Shown in pieces: positions 1-13,200 of a stretch of 64,000 nucleotides of DNA (position 1 is the stretch's first letter; each line of letters begins with the position of its first letter). Source of the DNA: Pleodorina starrii (lineage: Eukaryota > Chlorophyta > Chlorophyceae > Chlamydomonadales > Volvocaceae); the NCBI GenBank assembly GCA_030267565.1, contig BRXU01000011.1, forward strand, positions 1,416,501-1,480,500. Direction: 5' to 3'. A program made the translations under genes and the position numbers. The notes below the pieces were generated by a model that saw only the letters and a program-made list of their open reading frames with translations, searched no databases and was not told the origin of the DNA.

Positions 1-577
1 CCTGGGGAGACTTGTTGCGCCCTTGGGATCCGTTGGCGGTTGCCGACATTTACCAGCCAACGAGCGGTCTTACGTGCGGAAATGTCGCGGCAGCGCGCAA
101 ACTGGCTTCGACGCCCGACCCCAAGTTCTGTCACGGCAGGGAAACCTAGCGCTCGGGTCCATTCTTGGCTGGTTGCGCAGCCTGCCTTCCAATTTTCAGG
201 GTGCTGCGCACCCTGGCGCACCGCGCGCACGCGGACTTGCAGTCCGGCTCCCGAAAGCGTCGGCGTGGGCCAGCAAGGCAATACGATATGGCGCAGTGAA
301 GCATTATGGGCCATACCATTGTCCAAGAGGGACGCCCACCGGCGAATTTCCCCGAAGTTCCTACATTCGGCCCGCAGGGCCTATACACGGTCGTTTACGC
401 CAAGCCCCCAAGTCGCTAAAGAAACCCCGACGACACTCGCGGCTATAGGCTACGCCAATCAGCGGACAAGGCAGGAATGCGGAACAACCTAGACATGGCG
501 CAGTGGTAGCATTAACGGGGATGACCGGCCACAGGGAGCGAAGCGTGTCACACTGTATACATATTGTCCAGGGTGGT
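1..577. other. No gene recognised
   Basis: Overlapping short open frames run through this stretch on both strands, but none has a recognisable domain, a splice pattern or a convincing start. The position near 497-507 matches a tRNA A-box-like string, but no B-box follows. This is the 3' flank of the H3 gene. Confidence 0.5.
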
Positions 578-593
578 GGTGTTGAGAAACACC
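578..593 (-). terminator. Histone 3' stem-loop of the H3 gene
   Basis: On the minus strand the sequence is GGTGTTTCTCAACACC, a perfect 6-bp stem with a 4-base TCTC loop, 37 bases after the H3 stop. A 6-bp stem with a 4-base loop is the geometry of replication-dependent histone mRNA 3' ends. The same 16 bases follow the H4 gene, which supports a functional processing signal over chance. Confidence 0.9.
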
Positions 594-630
594 GGGTTTT
601 TGGAAGGAAGGAGCCTCCGTAGGCAGCGGC

Positions 631-1630
<1,000 letters not shown>

Positions 1631-1677
1631 GCGTCGGTCGCTCCTCGGCTGTCCTGACTCTCTATCTCCAAACACCC

Positions 1678-1693
1678 GGTGTTTCTCAACACC
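1678..1693 (+). terminator. Histone 3' stem-loop of the H4 gene
   Basis: GGTGTTTCTCAACACC is identical to the element after H3. The short flank ACCC just before it is also shared, so both genes keep the same 3' processing signal. Confidence 0.9.
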
Positions 1694-3861
1694 AACACTC
1701 CTGGATATCAAACAACCTTTGTCTGACCTTGCTTTTTGCTGAAATCGTTGCTCCTCCTGTACGCGATGTGCATCGTGGATCTATCTTGCAACGTTTGGGG
1801 TCGTTTGGGGGCTTGTGCTTGTGCTTGGCTTGTGCCATGGTTCTCCAAGGGGACGCGGTTGAAGTGTAGTGGCGCTCAACGGCCGCTGCCCCGCTCCCAG
1901 CTGCATCACTGTCCCAACAGCCCCGAGGCGTGTGTGTCAACAAGATGAGGACCGGCCACTGGACCGACGGGGCTGTGATTGCGCATTGGGCCATTCAAAC
2001 GGCGCCTGCAGCGGGGGGAGCTTCACTTTGAGGCATGGCCTGATCAAGCCACCACCACCACCCATCCGAAGACGGACAAACGCTTCGGTAATCCCTTGCC
2101 TGAGCATACCTGGACCGCTTGGGCCCCATCGATACATCATTACAGGTATATGGGGACAATCCCGTCCTGCCGGCCGGATTGATAATGTCTGTCACGTACA
2201 CACACCTCGATTGTTCAGATGCACGCGGATGCTTTGGCCCACACTGCCCCCAAAGTGTGGCGCCCCGCCGCTCTCGCGATTTATTCAACATGCAGGAGCG
2301 CTGACAGATGCAGCAGCATGAGAAGCTTGGCTGAGGCCCGCCCCCACCTCTTTACTAAATACCTGATACCTTCTGATACCTTTTCCATCTCGATGTCCCC
2401 GCGCATGAGGCCATACGGCCATACATGCGGATCACCGTGTGGGTACGGCGACATCAACGCGCCCGCCGCCCCCGCCCTCGCTCGTACCATACCCAGCACA
2501 CTCTCCACCTGCCGCAAATAATTTGCCCCTATGTACATACACACAGGCACACACGCGCGCGCCCGCGCTCCTTCACGAAATGCGCCACCCTGCCCTGCAT
2601 CATAAACGTGTATCCGCCATCCTTCGCATCACCACCAGCATCAGCATCTTGGTACGGCATCAGCATCTGCCTCCCTCGGTGCGACACGCAGTTGCTCACC
2701 CGCGCCACTCCCCCCGCCCCCCCCATACCCCACCGCCCCCATCCTCATCCGACATGTTGCAGTGTGCGCACTCTCAAAAAAGACACACACAGAGAGAGAT
2801 GCGGTCGATGTAGATGCGGTCAGGTGCGGTCAACAAACACACACAAACAAGACACAACGCTGGTGCTGTTATTTGTTTCTCCTGCATCCACCGCCCCGTC
2901 GGTCACACGTGCAGCAGCCCCTCAGCCAGGGCGGAAACCCACCAGCCCAGCGTCCAGTCGCCGTTCCTCCTCTTCCTCCTCCTCCTCCTCCGCAACGAAG
3001 GGCGGCCCCACCGCCGCCGATCCTTCCGCCCTGCCTGCGGGCTCGGTGTCGTCGCCCACGTCATGTCATGAATCGGCCAAACGGCGACAGACAGACAAGC
3101 TGCCAGCCAGCCAGCCTGTCAACCCAACAGCTTGCGCCCATTACCGACTGCACGCCAATCACACGCACGAGCCCGCCTGCGTCTAAGCATGCACGGTACC
3201 CTGCCGTACTACGGCAGACGTACGACAGCGCGCGTCTCGCGCCACCGCCGTCATTTATCTCAACCGCCACGTGAATGATGTCAACGGCTCCTGCTTGCAC
3301 GCCTGCAGACAGACAAACGTACATGCAAACACACAAACACACACACACACACATACGAGTCCTCCGGCGGAGCTCAGCTCAGCGAGTTCGAGTTCGAGCA
3401 AAGCGCGGGTCCCCGCAAAGCGTCAGCGGTACTCGTTCCAAATAAGGCCCAAATAAGGGACCAAGCGGTCAACCTGCTCTCTCTCGCGCGCCCGCGCGCC
3501 CGCACCCACCCACGCCGGGGCACATGTGCGGTGCCCGCCCTGCCCACCCTCGCCCGCGGCCTCCCTCCTCGCCAGCGCCGCGTTAGGTCGTTCCGCACCC
3601 AACGCGCCGAGACACCGCCAACCAAGAATCGCATTACACACACGCACACACGCGCCAAATCCGCCTCAGTCCTTTCCTTTCCTTTCCGGGGCCACCCGGC
3701 CAGTTCACAAGATATGGACACGACGAAAGAAACATTCCCAGGAGTCGTTCGTTTCGGCTCGGCTGCTCCCACCCACCAGCCGGTCCGCTGTCGGAGCGCC
3801 GAGGCACACATCCACTCACCCACTCACTCACTCACTCACTCACTGTAACGGTCAAGAGCCG
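1694..3861. other. Non-coding flank, CA-rich and low complexity
   Basis: This stretch lies between the H4 3' end and the 3' end of the large minus-strand gene. Long open frames here are made of Pro/His/Thr-rich translations of (CA)n and (CCT)n tracts. No splice-consistent exon or domain was found. Confidence 0.6.
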
Positions 3862-3889
3862 TTACACTCGCTCACTCACTCACTCACTC
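3812..3889. repeat. (ACTC)n microsatellite split by a 23-bp inverted repeat
   Basis: Two blocks of ACTC tetramers flank 3843-3865, which reads TGTAACGG, seven spacer bases, then CCGTTACA. The inner piece therefore has 8-bp inverted arms. Confidence 0.8.
3862..3866 (-). terminator. Candidate TGTAA polyadenylation signal
   Basis: TGTAA on the minus strand about 400 bases past the stop of the NACHT-WD40 gene. TGTAA is the usual chlorophyte polyadenylation signal. Assignment rests on motif and position only. Confidence 0.35.
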
Positions 3890-4268
3890 GCGACCAGACA
3901 GCCTCCTGCAGCAGCACCCCTGCGACCCCCAAGCACACCACTCCATCCAACGAGGATCTCCAACGCACCTTCCAACAGAACCCCAACGTGGATCCCCGGA
4001 CACGAGGGCCCCCGTCCCCCGCCCCCACCTGCCCCCGCCCCCCGTCGCCCCCACCCACTTCACCGCCCCAGCCGACCGCTCTACCAGCTGGACGTCGGCC
4101 TGACGCGTCGCACCGACCCGTGGGTCACAGCACAACCGCGGCGGCGGCGGCGGCGGCTGGGCCGCTCCCCTGCACGGCGTCGCGTCGCGCATCGCTGCGA
4201 AACATCCCCAATCCCCAATCCCCACTCATCATCCAAAGACAACGGCGAAGAGGGCGGGGGGCGCGGGG

Positions 4269-7200
4269 TTAGCACCCCGCCGACTGGATCCGGCTCTTCC
4301 AGCCCACCAGCTTGCCCTCGTTGGACTCGTAAAAGTACATGTGGGGGCCGTCCGACATGACCACCTTGTTGCCATACACCGCCACGCACGTGGGCGACAC
4401 AAAGGGCGTGAAGATGGGCACAATGGGGTTATCCGCCTCCGAAACCAGCTCCATGAGGCGCGGGATCTCGTCCATGGACGAGAGGCTGCTGCGCATGCTG
4501 AGCGCCGTCTGAAGCACCGGCGGCGTGCCGTCGCGAGGAAGTGGACTGGGCGGCCCGCCGCCGCCGTAGCTCGGCGGCCCGCCGCCGCATCCGCCAATGG
4601 CAGTGCTGCTGCAGCCGGTGGTGTTGTTGGCGGCGGCGCCGCCGCCAACCTGACCGCTGTAGCAGGTCGGCAGCGGCGGCGTGGTGGGGCGGTTGAAGGC
4701 GAAGGTGGTGTAGTCGGTGGCGGCGCCGCTGCCAACCACCAGACCGTTGGGGGAGTTGCGTTCCAACCGCATCGTCATGGAGGGCTGCAGCATGTGACTG
4801 GGCGTGAAGGAAGGCATGCGGCCGAAGGCCGCAACGGCCGTTGCCGCAGCCGCAGGCGACACCGGCCGCGCGCCGGCGGCGCCGGCGGCGCCGCCGTGCC
4901 GCGGCTTCAGCGCGATCGCGCGCACGCACGGCGCGTGCCGCGCGATGGAGAAGATGGAGAAGGGCCCGGGCGAGCTGAGCGCCGCATTTGAAATGACGCA
5001 CAGGAGCGTGCCCGAGGCGGGGTCCCACACTCGCACCATCTTCTCCTCCCGGGAGGAGCTGGCCAGCAGCTTGCCGGACACGTCGTACTCTACGGCATGT
5101 ACGGCACCCGTGTGGCCGCGTATGAGCACCTGCTGCTCCCCCAGCTGGGGCTGCCACAGCCGCACCGTCTTGTCGGCGGAGCCCGAGGCGAGGACCTTGG
5201 AGTTGGGGGAGAAGGCCAGGGAGTGGACGGGCGCGGCGTGGGCCTGGTGGGGAGGGATGGAGCAGGGAGGATCGAGAGGCAGAGGGTTGAGGGGCAGAGG
5301 GTTGAGGGGGAGGGTTGAGGGGGATGGAGCAGGGAGGGTAACGCAGGGGGGTTAGGGAACAGCAGTCCGGCAATGAGAGGGCTGACAGGAGTGACAGGGA
5401 GGGAAGAGGGATTGGACAGGGAGTTTGAGAGTGGCTGGGAGAAGGTGGGTTTTAGAAGTGGGAGAGGGCCCGGGGGGAGAGGGGCACTTTGCGAGGAGAT
5501 TGGGGTTTTCCGACTTAATTTTGGGGGTTGGGTGTCCACCCTATCCGGGAGGAGGGAGAGGGCCGAGGGTAGGGTCTGTCTTTTGCTGTCCACCCGCTCC
5601 CTTCCCTCCCTCCCTTCCCTTCTTCCGCCCCTCCCAACCGCCCCCTAAAAACCCAAAAAGCCCCCCCAAAAAACCCTACAAAACCCTAAAAACCCAAAAA
5701 CCCAACCCCAACCCAACCCCCAACGCGCAGTCCAGTCACCTTGAGCGTGCGCATGGACGTCAGCGACACCGCATCCCACACCACGATGTTGCCGCTGTGG
5801 CACCCAGACGCCAGCAGTCGGCTGTTGGGGGCCCAGGTGACCGCCAGCACTCGGTCCTGGTGGCCCGCCAACATGGCCTTCTCCACCTTGGACACCGGGT
5901 CCCACAGCCGAACAGTCCAGTCGGAAGAGGCGGAGGCGAGCAGGTGACCCGTGGGACTGAAGGCAACGCAGCGGACCACGTCGGTGTGGCCCTGCAGGGC
6001 GGAGTGGGTGGGTGCGTGTGGGGGGGGGCGGGGGTTGGGTGGGTGAAGGAGGGGGGGAGGCGGGTGAGAAGGTGGCAGGTGGTTGTGGAGCCAAAAGGAG
6101 GAGGAGGCGGAGGGCGCCCGTCCCTCCGCACTCCACCGAGCAGCACCCCCACCAGCACCTCACCGCCATCAGCAGCGCAACCAGCAGCACAACCCCACCA
6201 CACCCCACCACCGCTTGCCCCGCCACACCGCATCTCCCCCCCCTCCGCACCCCTCCGCACATCCCACACCCTCTCCAGGGCTTTGCGACACGCCAACCTC
6301 CCCTCCCCTTTCCCTCTCCAATCCTCCTCGTCCCTCCCCTTCCCCTCCAACCCTCCCCTCCAACCCTCCCCTCCCCTCCAACCATCCAACCCTCCCCTAC
6401 CTGCAGCATCACCCGGTGGTTGCCATCCGACGGGTCCCACAGCCGCACCGTCCAGTCCGCCCCCGCACTGGCCACCGTGTTTCCGCTGGGGCTGAATGCC
6501 ACGTGCGTCACACAGTCCATGTGACTGACGTAGCTCTCCTCCAGGCTGCCGCCCTCCGTCGCGACCCGCGGGTCCCACAGCCGCACCGTGTAGTCACTCG
6601 CCGCCGACGCCACCAAGTGACCCGTGGGACTGAACGCCGCCGCCACCACATTGCTCGCGTGGCCCAGCAACACCCCCCGCGCGCGCCGCTCCGCCACGCC
6701 CCACAGCCGCATCGAGCCGTCCGCAGACGCCGACACCAGCATTTTGCCATCCGGCGAGAAGTTGACGCACAGGACCTTGTCCGTGTGCCCCGCCAGCTCG
6801 CCGTCCGGCGCGGCGCCGGGGCCGGGGCCGCCGACGGCGCCGGCCTCCAGACACGCCGCCAGGTCCCACAGGAAAATCATCTTATCGTGCGAGCCCGAGG
6901 CCAGCAGCTTACCGTCGGGGGAGAAGCACACGCAGGTGACCGGGGACTTGTGCGCGACCAGCGCTCGGCCGGCCTGGCGGCCCGTGCTGGGATCCCACAG
7001 CCGGATCGACAGGTCCGTCGAGGCGGAGGCGAGCAGGGAGCCATCCGGCGCAAAACACAGGGAAGACACGATGTCCGTGTGGCCGCACATCGTGTACTTG
7101 AGGGCAGGCTGCGACCCGCCCAGGTCCCACAGCTTGACCGTCTTGTCGTCCCCGCAGGACGCCAGCAGCCGGCCCGGCACGCCGGGCGTGCCCGCGGGCG

Positions 7201-10200
7201 CAAAGGCCACGTCACGCACCCAGTCCACGTGCCCCGCCAGCTCCGCCTTCTCCTCGCCCGTCTGCGCATCCCACAGCCGCACCGTAGAGTCGACCGAGGC
7301 CGAGGCGATGTAGGCGCCATTGGGCGAGAAGGCCACACCCAGCACCTGCCCCGAGTGCCCAAACAGCACCGCCTTCTGCTCGCCCGTCAGCGGATCCCAC
7401 AGCCGCACGCTGCGGTCCTCCGACCCAGACACCAGCAGCGTGCCGGCCGGGTTAAACGACACCGAATTCACGGCACGGTGGTGCTGGGCCAGGATGGAGA
7501 GCTGCGCGGGCCAGGAGCGGCGCTTGTTGAGGAGGCTGACGGGGGCGGCGGCGCCGCCGCCGCCGCCGGAGGCGGCGGCGGCGGCCTTCAGGCCCCCGCC
7601 TCCGGCGGCCTGCGCCGTCGCGGTGAGGATTTCCGCGGTGATTGTGCTGCTGCGGCGCGGTCGACGCAGCGCGATCATGAATGCCGAGGTGTTGGGCGCC
7701 TCGTTCGCGAGCTGCACCACCGCCGAGGGGTGCGCCCACAGCACGTGGCTGTTGAGACCCAGCCAGCGAACCACGTCCGCCACGGCGCGGCTCTTGGGCT
7801 CGGCGGCGGCCAGCTCGGCGTGTAGGCGGAACACGTGGCCCACCCGGCACACGGCCTGAGCGAGGGCAGCAGGGCACACGCGAGCAGCGGAGGTCGGGAG
7901 TTCGGGCGGCGGCGCTCGGGTTTGCGGTTGTTGCAGTTGGTGGTGTTGGTGTTGGTGTTGGTGTTATGTGCGGGATGCAGTGCGGGTAAGGGCCGGGGTG
8001 TGGGTCATGAGAGGGGTGGCGGTGGTGGCGGTGGTGGTGGTTGGGGACCCCCGGTAGCTCACACACACCCATATACGCACACATACACACAGACGCCTCC
8101 CCCTCCCCTCTCCCCCCTCCCTCTCTCTCTCCTCACCTCCAGGTGGTCCAGATCCGTCACCACCTGATCCAACAGCTCCCTAAGCTGCCCCGCAGCCAAC
8201 AAGTGAGACACCAGGTACTTGGCGCCGTACGACGGCAGCGGGTGCGCGGCGTTGAACAGGTAGCGACCCAGCGTCGCGTGACCGACCCGCGGGTCGGCGT
8301 GGAACTCCCCCGCCGCCGCCGCGTCCGACAGCCAGTCGTGCAGCGACTTGTGTAGGGTGTAGACCCGGTACTCCCGCTCGTACAGAAGGGTGCCCCAGCC
8401 CGGTAGCATCTGCAGCACGTGTTCCAGACCCAGGCCGGCGAGGAGGGAGAGCTGCAGGGGCTCGCGGGCGGCCATAAGAACCTGGGGGGGAGGGGGGGGG
8501 AGAGGGAGGGGGAGGGGGGCAAGATGAGGGTGGAAGGGAGGGAGGGGTGTGTGTCTGTGTGCATACATACATATGTGCACATGTGTGTGTGCTCAGTACG
8601 AAAGCGCAAAAGGAGGCAAGTTAACAGACTTGAAGGGCATATGGAAGGTTTGTCCACGGATTGGGCAAGGGAAGGGAAATGTGGAAGTGGAAGTGGAAGG
8701 AAGTGGAAGGGAAGGGGTGGGTTCGAGAGTATGATTTACAAGGGTGGTGGGGGCGGTGGGGGTGCAGGAAGCTAGGAGCCACCGCCAGGAGGCCCAGACA
8801 GGCAGACAGACAGACACCCGACGGATTGACGGGCCGCACACACCTGCAGCGCCCTCAGCACCTCGCTCCGCTGCTGCGCCGTGAGACGGGGCCACGCCGC
8901 CGCAAACACCGCATGGTAGCAGGCGGGCAGATCCGCCGGCACCACATCCAACGGCGGATCCAGCAGCATCACGACACTGTAGTACACCAGGTTCGTCTCG
9001 CCGGCGCCGGCGCGACCCATCACCGCCGCCGCCGCCGCGGCGCCAAAGCGACTCGTCAGCCGCCGCTCCAGCGCCGCAAGCGTCGTCTCCCGCCGCCGCA
9101 CCATCGCCGGCGTCAGCTCCAGCGCGCCGTGGAATTTGCGGCGCAGGGGGCCCATCAGGTGTGGCGCGGAGCGGGTCGATGTGATGACTCGGACGTTGCG
9201 GGGCAGACATGCCAGCTGGTGCAGCATGAGTTGCAGCACCGAGTTATCGAGGGGAAGCTGGGAGGGCGAGTCGGCCTCGTCCATGGCGTCGATCAGGAGA
9301 ACCACCTGTTGGTTGGTGGTTGGTTGGTTGGTTGGTTGGTGGTTGGTTGGTTACGGTTGGTTTGACGGTTGGGCGTAGTTATCCTCCCCACAAACACAAA
9401 CGCATAGCCCGGCATACCCCCCTCCATCCCTGCCTCCACTGCGGTATCGTCTTCATTACCCCCCCCCTCCCCTCCCCTCCCCCCTTTCCTCCCTTCCCTC
9501 GACCTTACCTGCTCGTCCCGGGGCAGCAATGTGGTGAGCGGCTTGAGCAGCAGCAGCCTAAAGGCGGTGGAGGCCTGATGCAGCTGCTGCACCTGCCCCA
9601 GGTCCAACCCCGCATAGTAGCTCCTCAGCAGCGGCAGCCGCTGCGCCAGCTGGTAGGCCAGGGTCTTGACGATGCGGATGGGGCTCTGTCGCCGCACGTC
9701 AGAGTACTTGCAAAAGTGGTAGGCGTGAACCAGCGGGTCGGAGGAGGCCGCCAGGCCGCTGATCTGGCGGGTGAGGGCCGGGGGGGCGCCGGGGGGCAGG
9801 TGCACGCGGCCCTGGGGGGGGGGGAGGAGGGCGAGGAGGGGAGGGGAGGGAGGTGGGGGAGAGAGAAGACGGGTTTGGGGAGGGGATAGCGCGGGAGAGA
9901 GGGAGTGGGAGAGAGAGAAAGAGAGGCTTGCTGCGCCGCTTCTCCGCCGCCTCGACCGGCCGTAATTGACCTCCCTCCCTTCCAGCCACCCCTGCCTGAC
10001 CCTGTCCAGGCCCCCTGCTGCCCTCCCCTCTCCCTTCCCCCCAGTCCCCACCCACCCACCCACCCACCCACCCACCCACCCACCCTCGCGAGCGTCTTCT
10101 CCCGCCTCTGCCTGGCCTTCTCGTCCCAGCACAGCGCCGCGGAGATGGTGGACTTGCCGGCTCCCCCGGGTCCACTGAGGACACACACCTGGGGGGTGGT

Positions 10201-13200
10201 CCGGGTGTCGTATCCCTTTTGGGTTACCGGCGGATTAGCGGGTTGGGGGGGGCGGGGGGGAGGGAGCGGGGGGGGGGGAGGAGGAGGGGGCGGGGGGGGG
10301 GGAGCGGGGAGGAGGGAGCGGGGGGAGGCGGGAGGAGGAAGCGGGGGCGAGGGGGAGGAGGAAGCGGGGCGGGGCGGGGCGAAAGGAACATCGCGAGGGT
10401 TGGCCAATGTACCCTACCCTACCGTATGCTGTGTGCTGTGTGGGTGCTGTGTGGGTGCTGACTGCACTGCTGTGTGACCCGCACCCCACGTGGCCCCTCG
10501 CCCCACGTGGGGCATTGCAGTGCCCTAAAACCCACCCCCACCCCACCCCACGTGGAACGGAGGACCACCGCACCCGCGCCGCACCGCACCGCATCATGCC
10601 GCACCGCACCGCATCACGCCGCACCGCACCGCATCACGCCGCACCGCACCGCATCACGCCGCACCGCACCGCATCATGCCGCACCGCACCGCATCACGCC
10701 GCACCGCACCGCATCACGCCGCACCGCACCGCATCACGCCGCACCGCACCGCAACGCATCATACCGCATCACGCCGCACCGCACCGCACCGCACCGCTCT
10801 CCTCCCCTCCCCTCCCCTCCCACCCCTCCCACCCCTCCCCTCTCTCACCTGGGGTGCTCTGGGTGATGTGAGCCACATCTGCAGGGGGGAGAAGTCGTAC
10901 TCCTGTGCGCCGCCGGTGCCCTCCAACAGGGACTGAGGGGGGAGGAGGGGAGGGCGAGGGGAGGGGAAAAGGAGGGAGGGTGGGAGGGAGGGAGGGAGGG
11001 AGGGAGGGAGGGAGGGAGGGAGGGAGGGAGGGAGGGAGGGAGGGAGGGAGGGAGGGAGGGAGGGAGGGAGGGAGGGAGGGAGGGAGGGAGGGAGGGAGGG
11101 AGGGAGGGAGGGAGGGAGGGAGGGAGGGAGGGAGGGAGGGAGGGAGGGAGGGAGGGAGGGAGGGAGGGAGGGAGGGAGGGAGGGAGGGAGGGAGGGAGGG
11201 AGGGAGGGAGGGAGGGAGGGAGGGAGGGAGGGAGGGAGGGAGGGAGGGAGGGAGGGAGGGAGGGAGGGAGGGAGGGAGGGAGGGAGGGAGGGAGGGAGGG
11301 AGGGAGGGAGGGAGGGAGGGAGGGAGGGAGGGAGGGAGGGAGGGAGGGAGGGAGGGGGGGGGGACGAGGGGGAGGGAGGAGGGCAAGGGAGAGAATCAGT
11401 CCCAATGCGCCGCCCCACCCGCCGACATTCAAAGACGAAAGCTGGCGGCGGCGGCGGCGGAGGGTGAAAGCGGGAAAGGGCTTCAAGCGGGACATGAAGA
11501 GGGTTTTAGGGTTTTAGGGTTTTAGGGTTTTAGGGTTTTCAGGGTTCAAGGTACAAGAGAGCAGAGGGAGGGTGTTGCGCCGCCGCTCCTGTAGTTCCTC
11601 CTTCCTCCCCCCTTTCCCTCTCCCCTTTTTGTCCTCTCCCTATAAAACCCTTTCCCCTCCCTCCCCTCCCTCCCACCCCCCAATCCCCCTCACCCCCCCC
11701 CCCTCACCTCCAGGTCCGCCTGCATGTCGAGCGGCTCCAACAAGAACAACAGTTTCAGTTTGTTGTCAAAGGCGGTGGTGGAGCCGTGGTGGGAGATGAT
11801 GTCCTCGAGAATCTGGGGAAGGGGGTGAAGGCGGGGGAAGGAGGCGGCCCAGCCCGGGGAAAGAGGGAAAGGGGGTTGTCAGGGTTTTTAGGGTTTGAGG
11901 GGGGGCTGGGAGTGCGGCGGAAAGGAAGGGAGCGAAGGGCTCAACCGGACCGTCCGAGCCTTCCACTTTCCGACGGCTGTCGCCATTCCCCGATGGCGGC
12001 AGCCGCGAGCCGGGGACCCTGAAGGAAAAAAAAACCCGGAGCGGCCGCACCCCCGGTGCCTCCAACCCCGCCCGCAACCCCGCCTCACCCTCCCATTCCC
12101 CCCCTGCATTTCCCCCCCTTCCCTCCCCTCCTTTCCCCCCTCGCCCCCACCTTGTCCTTATCGCTCTGCTTGTACGCCCCCGCATCGGTCACATTGATGG
12201 AGGTGAACACCGAGGCCATATCCTTGACGGAGAAGTTGGGAGTCAGCAGCACCAGGCGGTCGGGACCGTGGATGGTAATGGTGTTGTCGCACTCGTACAG
12301 ACACCACACGCGCTTCAGTGGCGCGCCCGTCACGTCCAGACACATCAGCGTGGCCTTTGGGGGGCAAGGGGGGCAGGGGGGGCGGGAGGGGGCGGAGTGA
12401 GGGCAGCGGGGGCAGTGGGGGCCAAGGGGGCGGAGTGAGGGCAGAGGGCGGAGAGGGCGGAGAGGGACGTGGGTCGGGTCCGCACCCCCCCCCCTCGAGG
12501 CACAAACCGCAACCATACCCGACACCACCACCCCCGCCGGGCCCTCCCCCACTTCCCGTAACCCCTCCCCTCCCCCGGCCCTCTTTCCCCCCCGGACCCT
12601 CCCCCACTGTCCACTCACTAACAGCCCTCCCCCTCCCCCCTTGTCTGCGGGTCTCTACCGTACCGGTATCTGCTCCCTCCCTTACGCTCTCTCTCCCTCT
12701 TTCCCCACCTTTGATTTGTAGATTGCGTTCCTCAGGTTAGCCAGATCGTCCTGCTGCTGCTCCGTGGGGTGTTGGTTGACCGCCGCAATGTCGATCCACA
12801 CCCGGGTGGTGTCCAGGGCGCCGCTGAGGTGGTCGCACACGCACTGAGCCAGGTGGGAGAAGGGGTTGCCCCAGGCGTGGCTGATAAAGTAGTCGGGCTC
12901 GCCAACGTCCTCCTGAGGGGGGTGGAAGGGGGGGATATAAAGAGGGAAAGGGGGGAAAGGGAGAGAAAGGGGGGGGAGGGGTGGAGGGAGGGGGAGGAAT
13001 TACCCGCCCAGCCCCGCCCTGCTCCGCTCCTGCCCTACCCTGCCCTACCCTGCCCTACCCTCGCCTCACCGACTCCCCGAACCCCATCCTCCCTCCTGGG
13101 CGGTGCTGCAACCACTTCAGTGCCAACGGCGCACCGCACTCTGACCACCTCAATAGCAGCACCAGCCCCCTCCCCCCCTCAAGGCTATACGTGGATTACC

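Noticed and set aside
493..565. Possible tRNA, from TGGCGCAGTGG resembling an A-box
   Set aside because: No GGTTCRANNCC B-box at the right distance and no cloverleaf or acceptor stem could be drawn.
10581..10800. CRISPR-like array of 20-bp repeats
   Set aside because: Units are directly tandem with no unique spacers, and the array lies in a spliced intron of a nuclear gene; it is a minisatellite.
10759..11525. Long open frames of Pro-Pro-Ser or Gly-Arg-Glu repeats
   Set aside because: They are translations of the (AGGG)n microsatellite within an intron.
11501..11538. A true chromosome end or a fused telomere
   Set aside because: Only four to five units, flanked on both sides by sequence of one continuous gene.
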